Positions 36,522 to 44,223 of a DNA stretch of 64,000 nucleotides are shown here, piece after piece. Both the position numbers and the translations under genes were made by a program. Under the pieces are notes generated by a model. It was not told where the DNA came from, ran no database searches, and saw only the letters and a list, made by a program, of their open reading frames with translations. The stretch is from assembly GCF_036324365.1 (NCBI RefSeq), contig NZ_CP137080.1:2046001-2110000 (forward strand). The letters run 5' to 3'. Numbering within the stretch: position 1 is the first letter of the stretch; every line of letters starts with the position of its first letter. The stretch comes from Microbacterium limosum (GTDB lineage Bacteria; Actinomycetota; Actinomycetes; Actinomycetales; Microbacteriaceae).

Positions 36522-37409
36522 TTACAGGCCCGCCGCGAACTCCTTGAACCAGGGACGCAGCTCGGGGCCCAGATCCTCGCGATCCGAGGCCAGCTGCACG
36601 ATGGCCTTGATGTAATCAACCCTATCGCCGGTGTCGTAGCGACGACCGCGGAACACGACGCCGAACACGCCGGGGCCCTCGGCATCCGCCGCCTGCTCCT
36701 CGAGCGCGTCGGTGAGCTGGATCTCGCCGCCCTTGCCGGGCTCGGTGTGCTCCAGCACGTCGAAGATCGCGGGGCTCAGCACGTAGCGGCCGATGATGGC
36801 GAGGTTGGAGGGGGCGTCCTCCTTCGCGGGCTTCTCGACGAGGCCGGTGACCCGCACGACGTCGGGGTCGTCGGTGGCCTCGACGGCGGCCGCGCCGTAG
36901 AGGTGGATCTGCTCGGGATCTACCTCCATGAGGGCGACGATCGACGCGCCGCGCTTGGTCTGCTCCTCGAGCATCTTCCCCAGGAGCGGGTCGCGATCGT
37001 CGATCAGGTCGTCGCCGAGCAGCACGGCGAACGGCATGTCGCCGACGTGCGCCTTCGCGCGCAGCACCGCGTGCCCGAGGCCCTTGGGCTCCCCCTGACG
37101 CACGAAGTGGATGTCGGCCATATCGGAGGAGGCCATGACCTTCTCGAGCTTGGAGGTGTCGCCCTTGGCACGCAGCTTGTCCTCGAGCTCCGGGACGGAG
37201 TCGAAGTGGTTCGAGAGGTTGTTCTTGTTGCGGCCGATGATGATGAGCACGTCCTCGATGCCGGCCTGGACGGCCTCTTCCACGACGTACTGGATGGCCG
37301 GCTTGTCGACCACCGGAAGCATCTCCTTCGGCATCGCCTTGGTGGCGGGGAGGAAGCGTGTGCCGAGACCGGCTGCAGGGATGACGGCTTTGAACTTCGC
37401 TTCAGGCAT
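36522..37409 (-). CDS. galU: UTP-glucose-1-phosphate uridylyltransferase GalU
   Basis: 295 residues of normal family length. The nucleotidyltransferase signature AAGLGTRFLPATKAMPKEMLPVVDKP (about 10-35), RQGEPKGLGHAVL and LLGDDLIDD are typical of GalU. It makes UDP-glucose for cell-wall polysaccharides and trehalose. It is divergent from the folate cyclo-ligase gene by about 92 nt. Confidence 0.95.
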   Translation of the reverse strand: MPEAKFKAVIPAAGLGTRFLPATKAMPKEMLPVVDKPAIQYVVEEAVQAGIEDVLIIIGRNKNNLSNHFDSVPELEDKLRAKGDTSKLEKVMASSDMADIHFVRQGEPKGLGHAVLRAKAHVGDMPFAVLLGDDLIDDRDPLLGKMLEEQTKRGASIVALMEVDPEQIHLYGAAAVEATDDPDVVRVTGLVEKPAKEDAPSNLAIIGRYVLSPAIFDVLEHTEPGKGGEIQLTDALEEQAADAEGPGVFGVVFRGRRYDTGDRVDYIKAIVQLASDREDLGPELRPWFKEFAAGL

Positions 37410-37501
37410 GCGGATATCGTATCGGTCGCACGCGCACCGATATGCCGCGCATCCCGCTCTCGCCGCCGGGGTCCCCCCTCACCCCGCCTATGATGGTGCG
37501 C

Positions 37502-38098
37502 GTGTCGCACGACATCGACAACACCAAGCGGGCGCTTCGCGCCGACCTCCGCGAGCGACGCCAGACGCTCTCGCAGGCCCAGCTCGAACAGGCCGGGCAG
37601 GGCGTGAAGGCGCAGCTCGACGCGCTCGTCGAGCGCCTCGGCGCCCGATCGGTCTCATGCTTCCTGGCAACGTCCACCGAGCCCGACACGCGGCCGTTCG
37701 TCGAGGGCGCCGTCGCCCGCGGCATCCGCGTGCTGCTGCCCGTGACGCGCGCCGACGGACTGCTGGACTGGGCCGTCGCGGAGAAGGACGGCGGCATCAC
37801 CGAGGGGATGTTCGGCCTCCCCGAGCCCACGGGCGAGCTGCTCGGCCCGATCGCCGTCAACGACGTCGACCTCATGATCATCCCCGCCGCCGCCGTCGAC
37901 GAGTCGGGCATGCGGCTCGGATGGGGCCGCGGATACTTCGACAAGACGATCGGCTCGATGGAGCGCTGCCCTCCCGTCTACGCCGTCATCTTCGACACCG
38001 AACTTCTCCCCGACGTACCGCGCGAGGTGCACGACCAGCCGGTCACCGGCATCGTCACTCCCACCCGAACCCTCACCTTTGCGGCGAACGACCGCTGA
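37502..38098 (+). CDS. 5-formyltetrahydrofolate cyclo-ligase
   Basis: 198 residues from GTG at 37502 (VSHDIDNTKRALRADLRERR); ATGs at 37490 and 37493 in the same frame are alternatives. The MTHFS signature is complete: KRALRADLRERR, the DLMIIPAAAVDESGMRLGWGRGYFDKTIG ATP/Mg and substrate loop, and the C-terminal VPREVHDQPVTGIVTPTRTL. It salvages 5-formyl-THF into 5,10-methenyl-THF. It begins a short rightward run with the FmdB-like and mscL genes. Confidence 0.92.
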   Translation: MSHDIDNTKRALRADLRERRQTLSQAQLEQAGQGVKAQLDALVERLGARSVSCFLATSTEPDTRPFVEGAVARGIRVLLPVTRADGLLDWAVAEKDGGITEGMFGLPEPTGELLGPIAVNDVDLMIIPAAAVDESGMRLGWGRGYFDKTIGSMERCPPVYAVIFDTELLPDVPREVHDQPVTGIVTPTRTLTFAANDR

Positions 38099-38111
38099 TC
38101 CAGGAGCCGAC

Positions 38112-38441
38112 ATGCCCACCTACGCCTATGCCTGCAAGAGCTGCGCCCACCGCTTCGACGCGGTGCAGTCCTTCGCCGAGCCCGCCCTGACCGAGTGCCC
38201 ACAGTGCGGCGGGGAACTGCGCAAGCAGTACGGCTCGATCGGCGTCACCTTCAACGGCAGCGGCTTCTACCGCACCGACTCGCGCTCGGGCTCGTCCTCC
38301 GGCGGGTCGTCCACGACCTCCTCGTCAGGTTCGTCCAGCGGTTCGTCCTCTTCCTCGAAGGACTCCGGCGGCGGCTCGGGGGCTTCTTCGGGGGCATCGT
38401 CGTCCGGAGCGAAGGCCGCGCCTGCTCCCGCGGGATCCTGA
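38112..38441 (+). CDS. FmdB-family zinc-ribbon protein
   Basis: 109 residues from ATG 13 nt after the cyclo-ligase stop, with GGAG ahead. The N-terminal zinc ribbon has Cys pairs at CKSC (8-11) and CPQC (about 29-32), with the FmdB signature PTYAYACKSCAHRFDAVQ. The rest is a Ser/Gly/Ala low-complexity tail from about residue 58. FmdB proteins are suspected regulators; the role is unknown. Confidence 0.9.
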   Translation: MPTYAYACKSCAHRFDAVQSFAEPALTECPQCGGELRKQYGSIGVTFNGSGFYRTDSRSGSSSGGSSTTSSSGSSSGSSSSSKDSGGGSGASSGASSSGAKAAPAPAGS

Positions 38442-38479
38442 CTGCCGCACCGCCGAACGAAAGGAACGAGGAACCGAGC

Positions 38480-38905
38480 ATGATCAAGGGCTTCAAGGAG
38501 TTCATCCTCCGCGGGAACGTCATCGACCTGGCCGTCGCCGTCGTCATCGGCGCCGCCTTCACCGCCGTGGTCAACGCGATCGTCGCGAGCATCATCAATC
38601 CGCTCGTGGCGATCTTCTATCAGCCGAACGAGTCGGGCGAGTTCGGCCCGACCATCACGGGCATCTACGGGCAGGACGTCACCTTCCCGCTGGGCTCGCT
38701 CATCAGCGCCGTCATCAGCTTCTTCGCCGTCGCGATCGTCGTGTACTTCGTGTTCGTCTACCCGATGAACCGCATCAAGGCGCGCGCCGCCGCCCGCGCG
38801 GGCCTCACCGAGGCCGCCGAGGAGCCGAAACTGCCCACCGAGCAGGAGATCCTCGTGCAGATCCGCGACCTGCTCGAGAAGCAGCAGACCACGAACCCGC
38901 GCTGA
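38480..38905 (+). CDS. mscL: Large-conductance mechanosensitive channel MscL
   Basis: 141 residues. MIKGFKEFILRGNVIDLAVAVVIGAAFTAVVNAIV is the classical N-terminus and first membrane helix. The periplasmic loop and second helix (FPLGSLISAVISFFAVAIVVYFVFVYPMNRI) follow, then a charged C-terminal bundle (ILVQIRDLLEK). It is a pentameric safety valve in the cytoplasmic membrane against osmotic downshock. A GAACGAGGAACCGAGC leader precedes the ATG. Confidence 0.97.
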   Translation: MIKGFKEFILRGNVIDLAVAVVIGAAFTAVVNAIVASIINPLVAIFYQPNESGEFGPTITGIYGQDVTFPLGSLISAVISFFAVAIVVYFVFVYPMNRIKARAAARAGLTEAAEEPKLPTEQEILVQIRDLLEKQQTTNPR

Positions 38906-38940
38906 ACCGCGCGCCCCGCTGGCCGGAACGCCTACGCCGC

Positions 38941-39153
38941 TCACCAGTGCGGCGGGACGTCCCGTCGCATCCGGTCGTCGTTCGGACCGCGCTCCGTGGG
39001 CTCGGCGGCGGGCTCCGCCGTCGCGTCGCCCTTGACGGGCTCGACCGTCGTGCCGGGGGCCGGGGTCAGCTTCGCGCGGCGCGCACCGGGAACCCGCACG
39101 ATCCGCTGACGCGGAGCGCCGGATGCCTCGGCATCCGCATCATTCGATGACAT
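38941..39153 (-). CDS. Small conserved hypothetical protein
   Basis: 70 residues, hydrophilic and basic, ending DDRMRRDVPPHW. Its start overlaps the 3' end of the helicase-like gene by 14 nt, implying translation after it. No domain is recognised. The conserved-looking C-terminus and the coupling make it a likely real gene. Confidence 0.65.
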   Translation of the reverse strand: MSSNDADAEASGAPRQRIVRVPGARRAKLTPAPGTTVEPVKGDATAEPAAEPTERGPNDDRMRRDVPPHW

Positions 39154-42100
39154 CGATCGGCTGGGTCGAGGTGTCCACGGCGGGCGCGTCGGGCTGGACC
39201 CCGAGGATCGCCGCGATGCGCGAGGCCACCGCCGCCGGATCGGTGTACAGGTCGAAGGAGTGCACCCGCACGTAGTGCCAGCCGAGCCGCCGCAGCAGCT
39301 GCGGCCGCAGGCGCAGGGCCTCCCGGAGGGACTCGTCGTGCGTCTCGGGATCGCTTTCGACGACGACCGCCTTGCCGCCGTGCTGCGCCACGAGGGGCAG
39401 CAGCCCGCGGTAGTTCACGTCCACCGTCACCCCGAGGCGGCGCAGCTCGCCCGCCAGCCGCCGTGTCAGCGGATCGGCGAGGTCTTCGAGGCGCGGCTCC
39501 CGGCGCCCCGCGGCGACGCCGCCGAGAATCGACATGAGGGTCGCGGCGCCGTGCTCCAGCCGCCCCTCGTCGAAGGCCGAGGGGCGGATCGACGAGACGA
39601 TCACCATGGAGCGGCGGGCGCGTGTCATGCCCACCGTGAGCAGCCGCTCGCCGTCGGGGGTCGACAGGTCGCCGAAGTCGCTCAGCACCCGACCGTGACG
39701 GGTGAGGCCGAAGCCGAGCGAGAAGATCACGCGGTCGCGGCTCTCCGCGACCGACTGCTCGAGGGTGAGCACGGCGAAGGGCTCGGCCGTGTCGCGCGTG
39801 ACGAACGCCGAGACATCCGAGCGGCCCGCGAAGGCCGTGTTGACGGCGGCGCGCACTCGCTCGGCGTGACGCACGCTCGCCGTGACGACCATGAGCGATT
39901 CCCCCGGCCGGTTCACGGCGTGCTCCAGCACGAGCGTCACGACGCGCGCGACCTCGGTGTCGGGGCTCTCCACGGCGCCGGTGATCGGATCGGGGGCACC
40001 GAAGCCGCCCTCGACGTAGTCGACGGTGAGGCTGCCGCGGCCGAGATACGACCCCGCCCACGGCGCCGAGACGATCTCGCCGCCGTAGAAGGCGTCGTTG
40101 ACGAGCTCGGCGAGGTCTTCGCCGCCCGCGCGATAGCTGCGGGTGAGGGTGTAGACGGGGAGCATCTCGGCGAGGCGCTCGAAGACCGAGACCTCGTCGA
40201 AGGCCACCTCGGGCTCCTCCTGGGGCACGACGCCCGCGGCGAGCGCGAACGGCGAGGGCTTCTGCGTCACGGGATCGCCCAGCACGATCACCTGGCGCGC
40301 GCGGCGGATGGCGGGCGCCGCCTCGGCGAGGTTGATGGCCCCGGCATCCGCGATGATCACGGTGTCGAAACCGGGCGACTCGGGCAGCTGCGGGACGTCG
40401 TAGGGCGAGGCGAGCCAGACGGGCGCGAGCACGCGGCCGAGGTTCGGGGCGACCTGCGCAAGACCCGCCGCCGTGGGCGTGCCCCGCGTGAGCAGCACCT
40501 TCAGGGCGTCGGCCTCGTCGGGGTGGTCGACCAGGCCGATCTTCCACTCGCGCGCGAGCTGCCAGGCCAGGAGCGGGCCGGATGCCGCGGCGTGCGCCTC
40601 GTCGACGAGTCGGAAGTCCCTCTCGAGGCGATCGACGACGCCCGTGTTCGCGCCGAGCAGCGCCTTGTCCCCCCGGAGCATGTGCTCGAGCGTGGACTGC
40701 CACCAGGCGTACTCCAGCTCGGCCCCCACCCGGTCGGCGGGCACGTGGCGCACCGAGAGCTCGGAGAGCAGCTGCCCGAGCCCCAGGCGTGAGAGCTCGG
40801 CCCGGAGGGCGGTGCGCTCGATGAGGTTGTCGAGCACCTCGGACTCGGCGGCAAGCCCGCCGAGGATGCGCACGAGCCGGTCCACGGGCAGCGCGGCGAG
40901 GCGCTGATCGAGGTCGCGCCCGAGCGGGGTGTCGAGCTCGGCGAGCTCCGCGGAGACGCGCTGCCAGGCCACGTGCACGTCGGCGAGGCCCAGCGGCACC
41001 TCGGGCGCGACCCCCGCGTCGACGTAGCGCTGCCACTGCGTGCGCTGACGGTGGATGCGCACCAGCGCGTCGTGCATGTCGACGACGTGAACGCCGGGGC
41101 GCACGTACTCCTTCGCCAGGCGGCGCAGCCGGCGACGCTCCCCGCCGCGCATGTCGGCGGCGTCGCGCCGCGGCCCGACGGCCTTGATGAGCTCGGCGAG
41201 CGGACGCTCGTAGACGGAGGGGCTGAAGCGGTCGAGCGAATCGCGGATGTCGATGAGCAGACGCAGGTAGTCGCCGAGCTCGTCGATCGAGGCGAAAGGT
41301 CGCATGCGCGTCTGCGCGATGAGCTCGTACCCGCGCTCGAGGAGTCGGGGCACCTCGGTGGCGTGCAGGCGCTGCGCGAGCCTGTGCGCGGCCTCGGCCT
41401 CCTCGGTGGAGGAGAAGGTGACGCCGTACCAGGGCGAGTCGCCGGGTCCGAACCGGAACTCGCCGAGCGACGCGGCGAGCCGGAGCTTGTCGGCGGCGTC
41501 GGAGCGGTCGCCGGCGAGGCGGGTGAGCGTGTCGTAGTCGAAGCGGGCGGCCGTGTTGGCGGCCCCCTCGCCCCACTGCAGCTGCGCGAGCGCACGCACG
41601 GTCTCCAGCGGGCTGACCCCGAGGCCGGGAACCTTCGCGGTGAGCGAGCGGCGGTATGCGATCAGCAGCGCCCGCAGGCGCACCAGCGCATCGTCGACTT
41701 CCGTGAGCTGCGGCGCCCTCGCCTTCTCGTTGCGCGCGATCGCGCGCACGAGGTCGCGTCCGGCCGATGCGGGCGAACACGCCAGGCCCGGCAGCGAGAT
41801 CTGCTGCAGGCGGTGCCGCACCCCCTCGATCGTCGAGCGGCGGGCGCTGACCACGAGCACGCGCTTGTGGGCCTGCACGAGAGCGCCGACGGCGTTGATG
41901 ACCGTCTGCGTGCCGCCCGTGCCGGGCAGGGTCGCCACCGCGATCGAGCGGCCGGCCGTGATCTGGGCGAGCACGTGCTCCTGCTCGCCGTCGGCGTCGA
42001 GCAGGAGCGTGTCGGATGCCGGGGACCGCTCGTCCGATCCGGTGGATCGCGCCTCGCCGGGCTGGTGCGCGAGCGACTCCTTCGCCGCCGCGTGCCCCGC

Positions 42101-42859
42101 GAGCGCGTCGAGAACGACGCTCGGGAGGGTGACGCCGTCGCGGCTCATCGCGCGGGCGACGTCGGCGAAGGTCGACACCACCAGGCGCGGCTGCACCGTG
42201 AACGTGTCGATGTGGGCGGTCATCGCGCGGAGGCGGTCGATGACCCGCTGGGGCTTGAACACGCCGTGCTCGTGCGCAAGCTCGGCGAGCGAGGGCCCGT
42301 CGAGGGTGAGGCCGAAGTGCTCCCGCGCCACCGAGGCGAGCTCGGGGTTGATGTGGAAGCCGCCGTGGAGCTTCAGCTCGAAGTCGGATCCGTGTCGGCG
42401 GATCGCGAGCGGCCGCAGCAGCACGGGCGAGGTGTAGACGACGCCGCCCAGGCGCCACGAGGCGAGCCCGACGGCCAGATGCACGGCGTCGATCGAGCGC
42501 ACGGTGCGCAGCTCGACGTTCTTGGCGGTGATCGCCTCGGCGGCCAGCCGCGCGGTGCGCAGCGCCACCTCGTCTCGGAACAGGCCCGACAGCAGCGTCG
42601 ACTGTCCCGTGATGAACTGCGGCAGGCTGCCCGGATGGGCGTTGGTGATGTCGATGCCGGTGTCGGCGGCGACAGTGAAGCGCAGCAGCGGGGATGCCCC
42701 GCCGAGCTCCTTCGCTTCGGCGCGCAGCCGCGCGCGCTCGTCGTCCGCGACGTTCACGACCTGCACTCCGGGCTCTCCCAACGACAGCTCATGCGGGGTC
42801 ACCGAGGACGCGGGACCGTTACCTTCCGCACCCACGGCGCTGCCATCTGCTCGCCACAC
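39140..42859 (-). CDS. Superfamily I helicase-like protein with degenerate ATPase motifs and MTES_1575-type nuclease-like C-terminus
   Basis: 1,239 residues from GTG at 42859. The order suggests a DUF4011/UvrD-like SF1 helicase: a P-loop region at 308-322 that reads TLPGTGGTQTV (the invariant Lys is missing), a Walker B-like FDTVIIADAGAINLAEAAP where DEAS/DEAQ is expected, VIVLGDPVTQKPSPF (motif III), LTRSYRAGGEDLAE, VVTASVRHAERVR and VGMTRARRSMVIVSS (motif VI with its Arg). The C-terminus (about 1165-1225: KAVVVESDPETHDES, RRLGWHYVRVHSFDLYTDP) resembles the REase-like MTES_1575 domain, but its acidic catalytic residues look altered. DNA or RNA repair or defence is only suggested by the family. 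Confidence 0.85.
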   Translation of the reverse strand: MWRADGSAVGAEGNGPASSVTPHELSLGEPGVQVVNVADDERARLRAEAKELGGASPLLRFTVAADTGIDITNAHPGSLPQFITGQSTLLSGLFRDEVALRTARLAAEAITAKNVELRTVRSIDAVHLAVGLASWRLGGVVYTSPVLLRPLAIRRHGSDFELKLHGGFHINPELASVAREHFGLTLDGPSLAELAHEHGVFKPQRVIDRLRAMTAHIDTFTVQPRLVVSTFADVARAMSRDGVTLPSVVLDALAGHAAAKESLAHQPGEARSTGSDERSPASDTLLLDADGEQEHVLAQITAGRSIAVATLPGTGGTQTVINAVGALVQAHKRVLVVSARRSTIEGVRHRLQQISLPGLACSPASAGRDLVRAIARNEKARAPQLTEVDDALVRLRALLIAYRRSLTAKVPGLGVSPLETVRALAQLQWGEGAANTAARFDYDTLTRLAGDRSDAADKLRLAASLGEFRFGPGDSPWYGVTFSSTEEAEAAHRLAQRLHATEVPRLLERGYELIAQTRMRPFASIDELGDYLRLLIDIRDSLDRFSPSVYERPLAELIKAVGPRRDAADMRGGERRRLRRLAKEYVRPGVHVVDMHDALVRIHRQRTQWQRYVDAGVAPEVPLGLADVHVAWQRVSAELAELDTPLGRDLDQRLAALPVDRLVRILGGLAAESEVLDNLIERTALRAELSRLGLGQLLSELSVRHVPADRVGAELEYAWWQSTLEHMLRGDKALLGANTGVVDRLERDFRLVDEAHAAASGPLLAWQLAREWKIGLVDHPDEADALKVLLTRGTPTAAGLAQVAPNLGRVLAPVWLASPYDVPQLPESPGFDTVIIADAGAINLAEAAPAIRRARQVIVLGDPVTQKPSPFALAAGVVPQEEPEVAFDEVSVFERLAEMLPVYTLTRSYRAGGEDLAELVNDAFYGGEIVSAPWAGSYLGRGSLTVDYVEGGFGAPDPITGAVESPDTEVARVVTLVLEHAVNRPGESLMVVTASVRHAERVRAAVNTAFAGRSDVSAFVTRDTAEPFAVLTLEQSVAESRDRVIFSLGFGLTRHGRVLSDFGDLSTPDGERLLTVGMTRARRSMVIVSSIRPSAFDEGRLEHGAATLMSILGGVAAGRREPRLEDLADPLTRRLAGELRRLGVTVDVNYRGLLPLVAQHGGKAVVVESDPETHDESLREALRLRPQLLRRLGWHYVRVHSFDLYTDPAAVASRIAAILGVQPDAPAVDTSTQPIDVIE

Positions 42860-43023
42860 ACGGTCACCCTAAGCGGCTCACGGCGTACAGAGCGACAGGC
42901 GGGGCGGGTTTCGCGGTATTCGCGCGCCCGGTAGGGCTCCTCCCCCACCGGGGAGCCTCATCCCCTCTCCCCCGATCCGGCTCGGGCCGGCGAGGGGGAC
43001 GACCCGCGCGGCAGGATGGGCGC

Positions 43024-43539
43024 ATGCCTTTCGCGTTCGGCTTCCTCCCCTCACCCATCGGCACCGCCGTCGTCGTGCGCGGCGACGAGGGCATCGTCGC
43101 CCTCCGCTTCACCGACAGCGCGCCCGAGCAGGCCCTCGAGCGCATGCTGGCCGGCCTCCGCGGCGCGGCTCTTCCCGACCCCGCAGGATTCGACGAGCTG
43201 GCGCACCAGCTGGAGGAGTACTTCGCGGGGCACCGGCGCACGTTCGACGAAACGCTCGACCTCTCGGCGACGCGCGGGTTCGCACGCGCGGCTCTCGAGG
43301 CGATCCGGCGCATCCCCTACGCCGAGACGGCGGGGTACGGCGAGGTCGCGGCCGCGGCCGGCTCGCCGCGCGCGGCCCGCGCGGTCGGCACCGCGTGCGC
43401 CACGACACCCATCTCGCTGCTCGTACCGGTGCACCGGGTGGTGCGCGCAGACGGCAGCCCGGGCGAGTACGGCGGCAGCCCCGAGGTCAAGCGCCACCTG
43501 CTCGCGCTCGAGGCGGCCCACGGGGCGGTGCGGGCATGA
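43024..43539 (+). CDS. Ogt/MGMT homologue lacking the catalytic cysteine
   Basis: 171 residues with a full N-terminal (Methyltransferase_1N-like) and C-terminal DNA-binding domain. The C-terminal block RRIPYAETAGYGEVAAAAGSPRAARAVGTACATTPISLLVPVHRVVRADGSPGEYGG is normal, except that the acceptor motif PCHRV reads PVHRV. V136 (GTG at 43429-43431) stands where the alkyl-accepting cysteine should be. It cannot act as a suicide methyltransferase. Alkyltransferase-like (ATL) proteins similarly lack this cysteine (Trp instead) and mark lesions for nucleotide excision repair. Its stop overlaps the Tag gene's ATG (ATGA), so the two are co-translated. Confidence 0.9.
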   Translation: MPFAFGFLPSPIGTAVVVRGDEGIVALRFTDSAPEQALERMLAGLRGAALPDPAGFDELAHQLEEYFAGHRRTFDETLDLSATRGFARAALEAIRRIPYAETAGYGEVAAAAGSPRAARAVGTACATTPISLLVPVHRVVRADGSPGEYGGSPEVKRHLLALEAAHGAVRA

Positions 43540-44198
43540 CCGCCGCCCCGCAGCCTCGCGCGACCACCTCGACGGGGACGCCGCCCGGGGGCGCCCCCTC
43601 GCCCGACCTGATCCTCGGCGAGGACGGCCTGGTCCGCCCGCGTTGGGCGGCGACCGACCCCCTGCTGCGGGAGTACTACGACACGGAGTGGGGCATGCCC
43701 GTGCGCGACGAGCGCGGACTGTTCGAGCGGCTCAGCCTCGAGGCGTTCCAGTCCGGCCTGTCCTGGGCCATCGTGCTGCGCAAGCGGCCCGCCTTCCGCC
43801 ACGCGTTCGCGCAGTTCGATCCGGAGGCCGTCGCGGACTACGACGACGCCGACGTCGCTCGCCTGTTGGCGGATGCCGCGATCATCCGCAACCGCGCGAA
43901 GATCCTCGCCACGATCGGCAATGCGCGGGCGACGCTCGCCCTGCGCGAGGAGGGCGGGCTCGCGTCCCTCGTCTGGGGCTTCCAGCCCGCGCAGACCCCG
44001 CGGCCGACCACGGTGGCCGACATCCCCACCGCATCTCCGGAGTCGCGGGCGCTGGCTGCGGCGCTGAAGGCCCGCGGGTTCCGGTTCGTCGGCCCCACCA
44101 CGGCGTTCGCACTGATGGAGGCCGTCGGCATGGTCGACACCCACCTGGTGGGAAGCCACCGCCGGGGCACGAGCGGGGTGTGGCCGGCGAGCGAGTAG
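43536..44198 (+). CDS. tag: DNA-3-methyladenine glycosylase I (Tag-like)
   Basis: 220 residues. The conserved LFERLSLEAFQSGLSWAIVLRKRPAFRHAF block contains the catalytic Glu (about position 70), and WAATDPLLREYYDTEWG and GFRFVGPTTAFALMEAVGMVDTHLVGSHRR follow. The zinc snap of E. coli Tag (Cys4, His17, His175, Cys179) is mostly absent: RCPW is RPRW, the HD pair is YYD, and the last Cys is Ser. A glycosylase fold without bound zinc is possible. It excises 3-methyladenine. A 35-residue Pro/Thr/Gly-rich extension leads the start. It is coupled to the cysteine-less Ogt homologue. Confidence 0.88.
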   Translation: MTAAPQPRATTSTGTPPGGAPSPDLILGEDGLVRPRWAATDPLLREYYDTEWGMPVRDERGLFERLSLEAFQSGLSWAIVLRKRPAFRHAFAQFDPEAVADYDDADVARLLADAAIIRNRAKILATIGNARATLALREEGGLASLVWGFQPAQTPRPTTVADIPTASPESRALAAALKARGFRFVGPTTAFALMEAVGMVDTHLVGSHRRGTSGVWPASE

Positions 44199-44218
44199 GC
44201 CGCTCGCCGGCCACACCC
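44176..44218. terminator. Bidirectional hairpin between tag and the symporter gene
   Basis: An 18-bp perfect inverted repeat (right arm CGCTCGCCGGCCACACCC at 44201) with a 7-nt loop that contains the tag stop codon. No T-tract on either side. It would stop both convergent transcripts. Confidence 0.8.
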
Positions 44219-44223
44219 GCGCC

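Noticed and set aside
39140..42859. Restriction or phage-defence operon
   Set aside because: There are no partner genes for methylation or other defence, and the neighbours (mscL, ogt/tag) are housekeeping. The MTES_1575 link suggests, but does not show, a conflict role.
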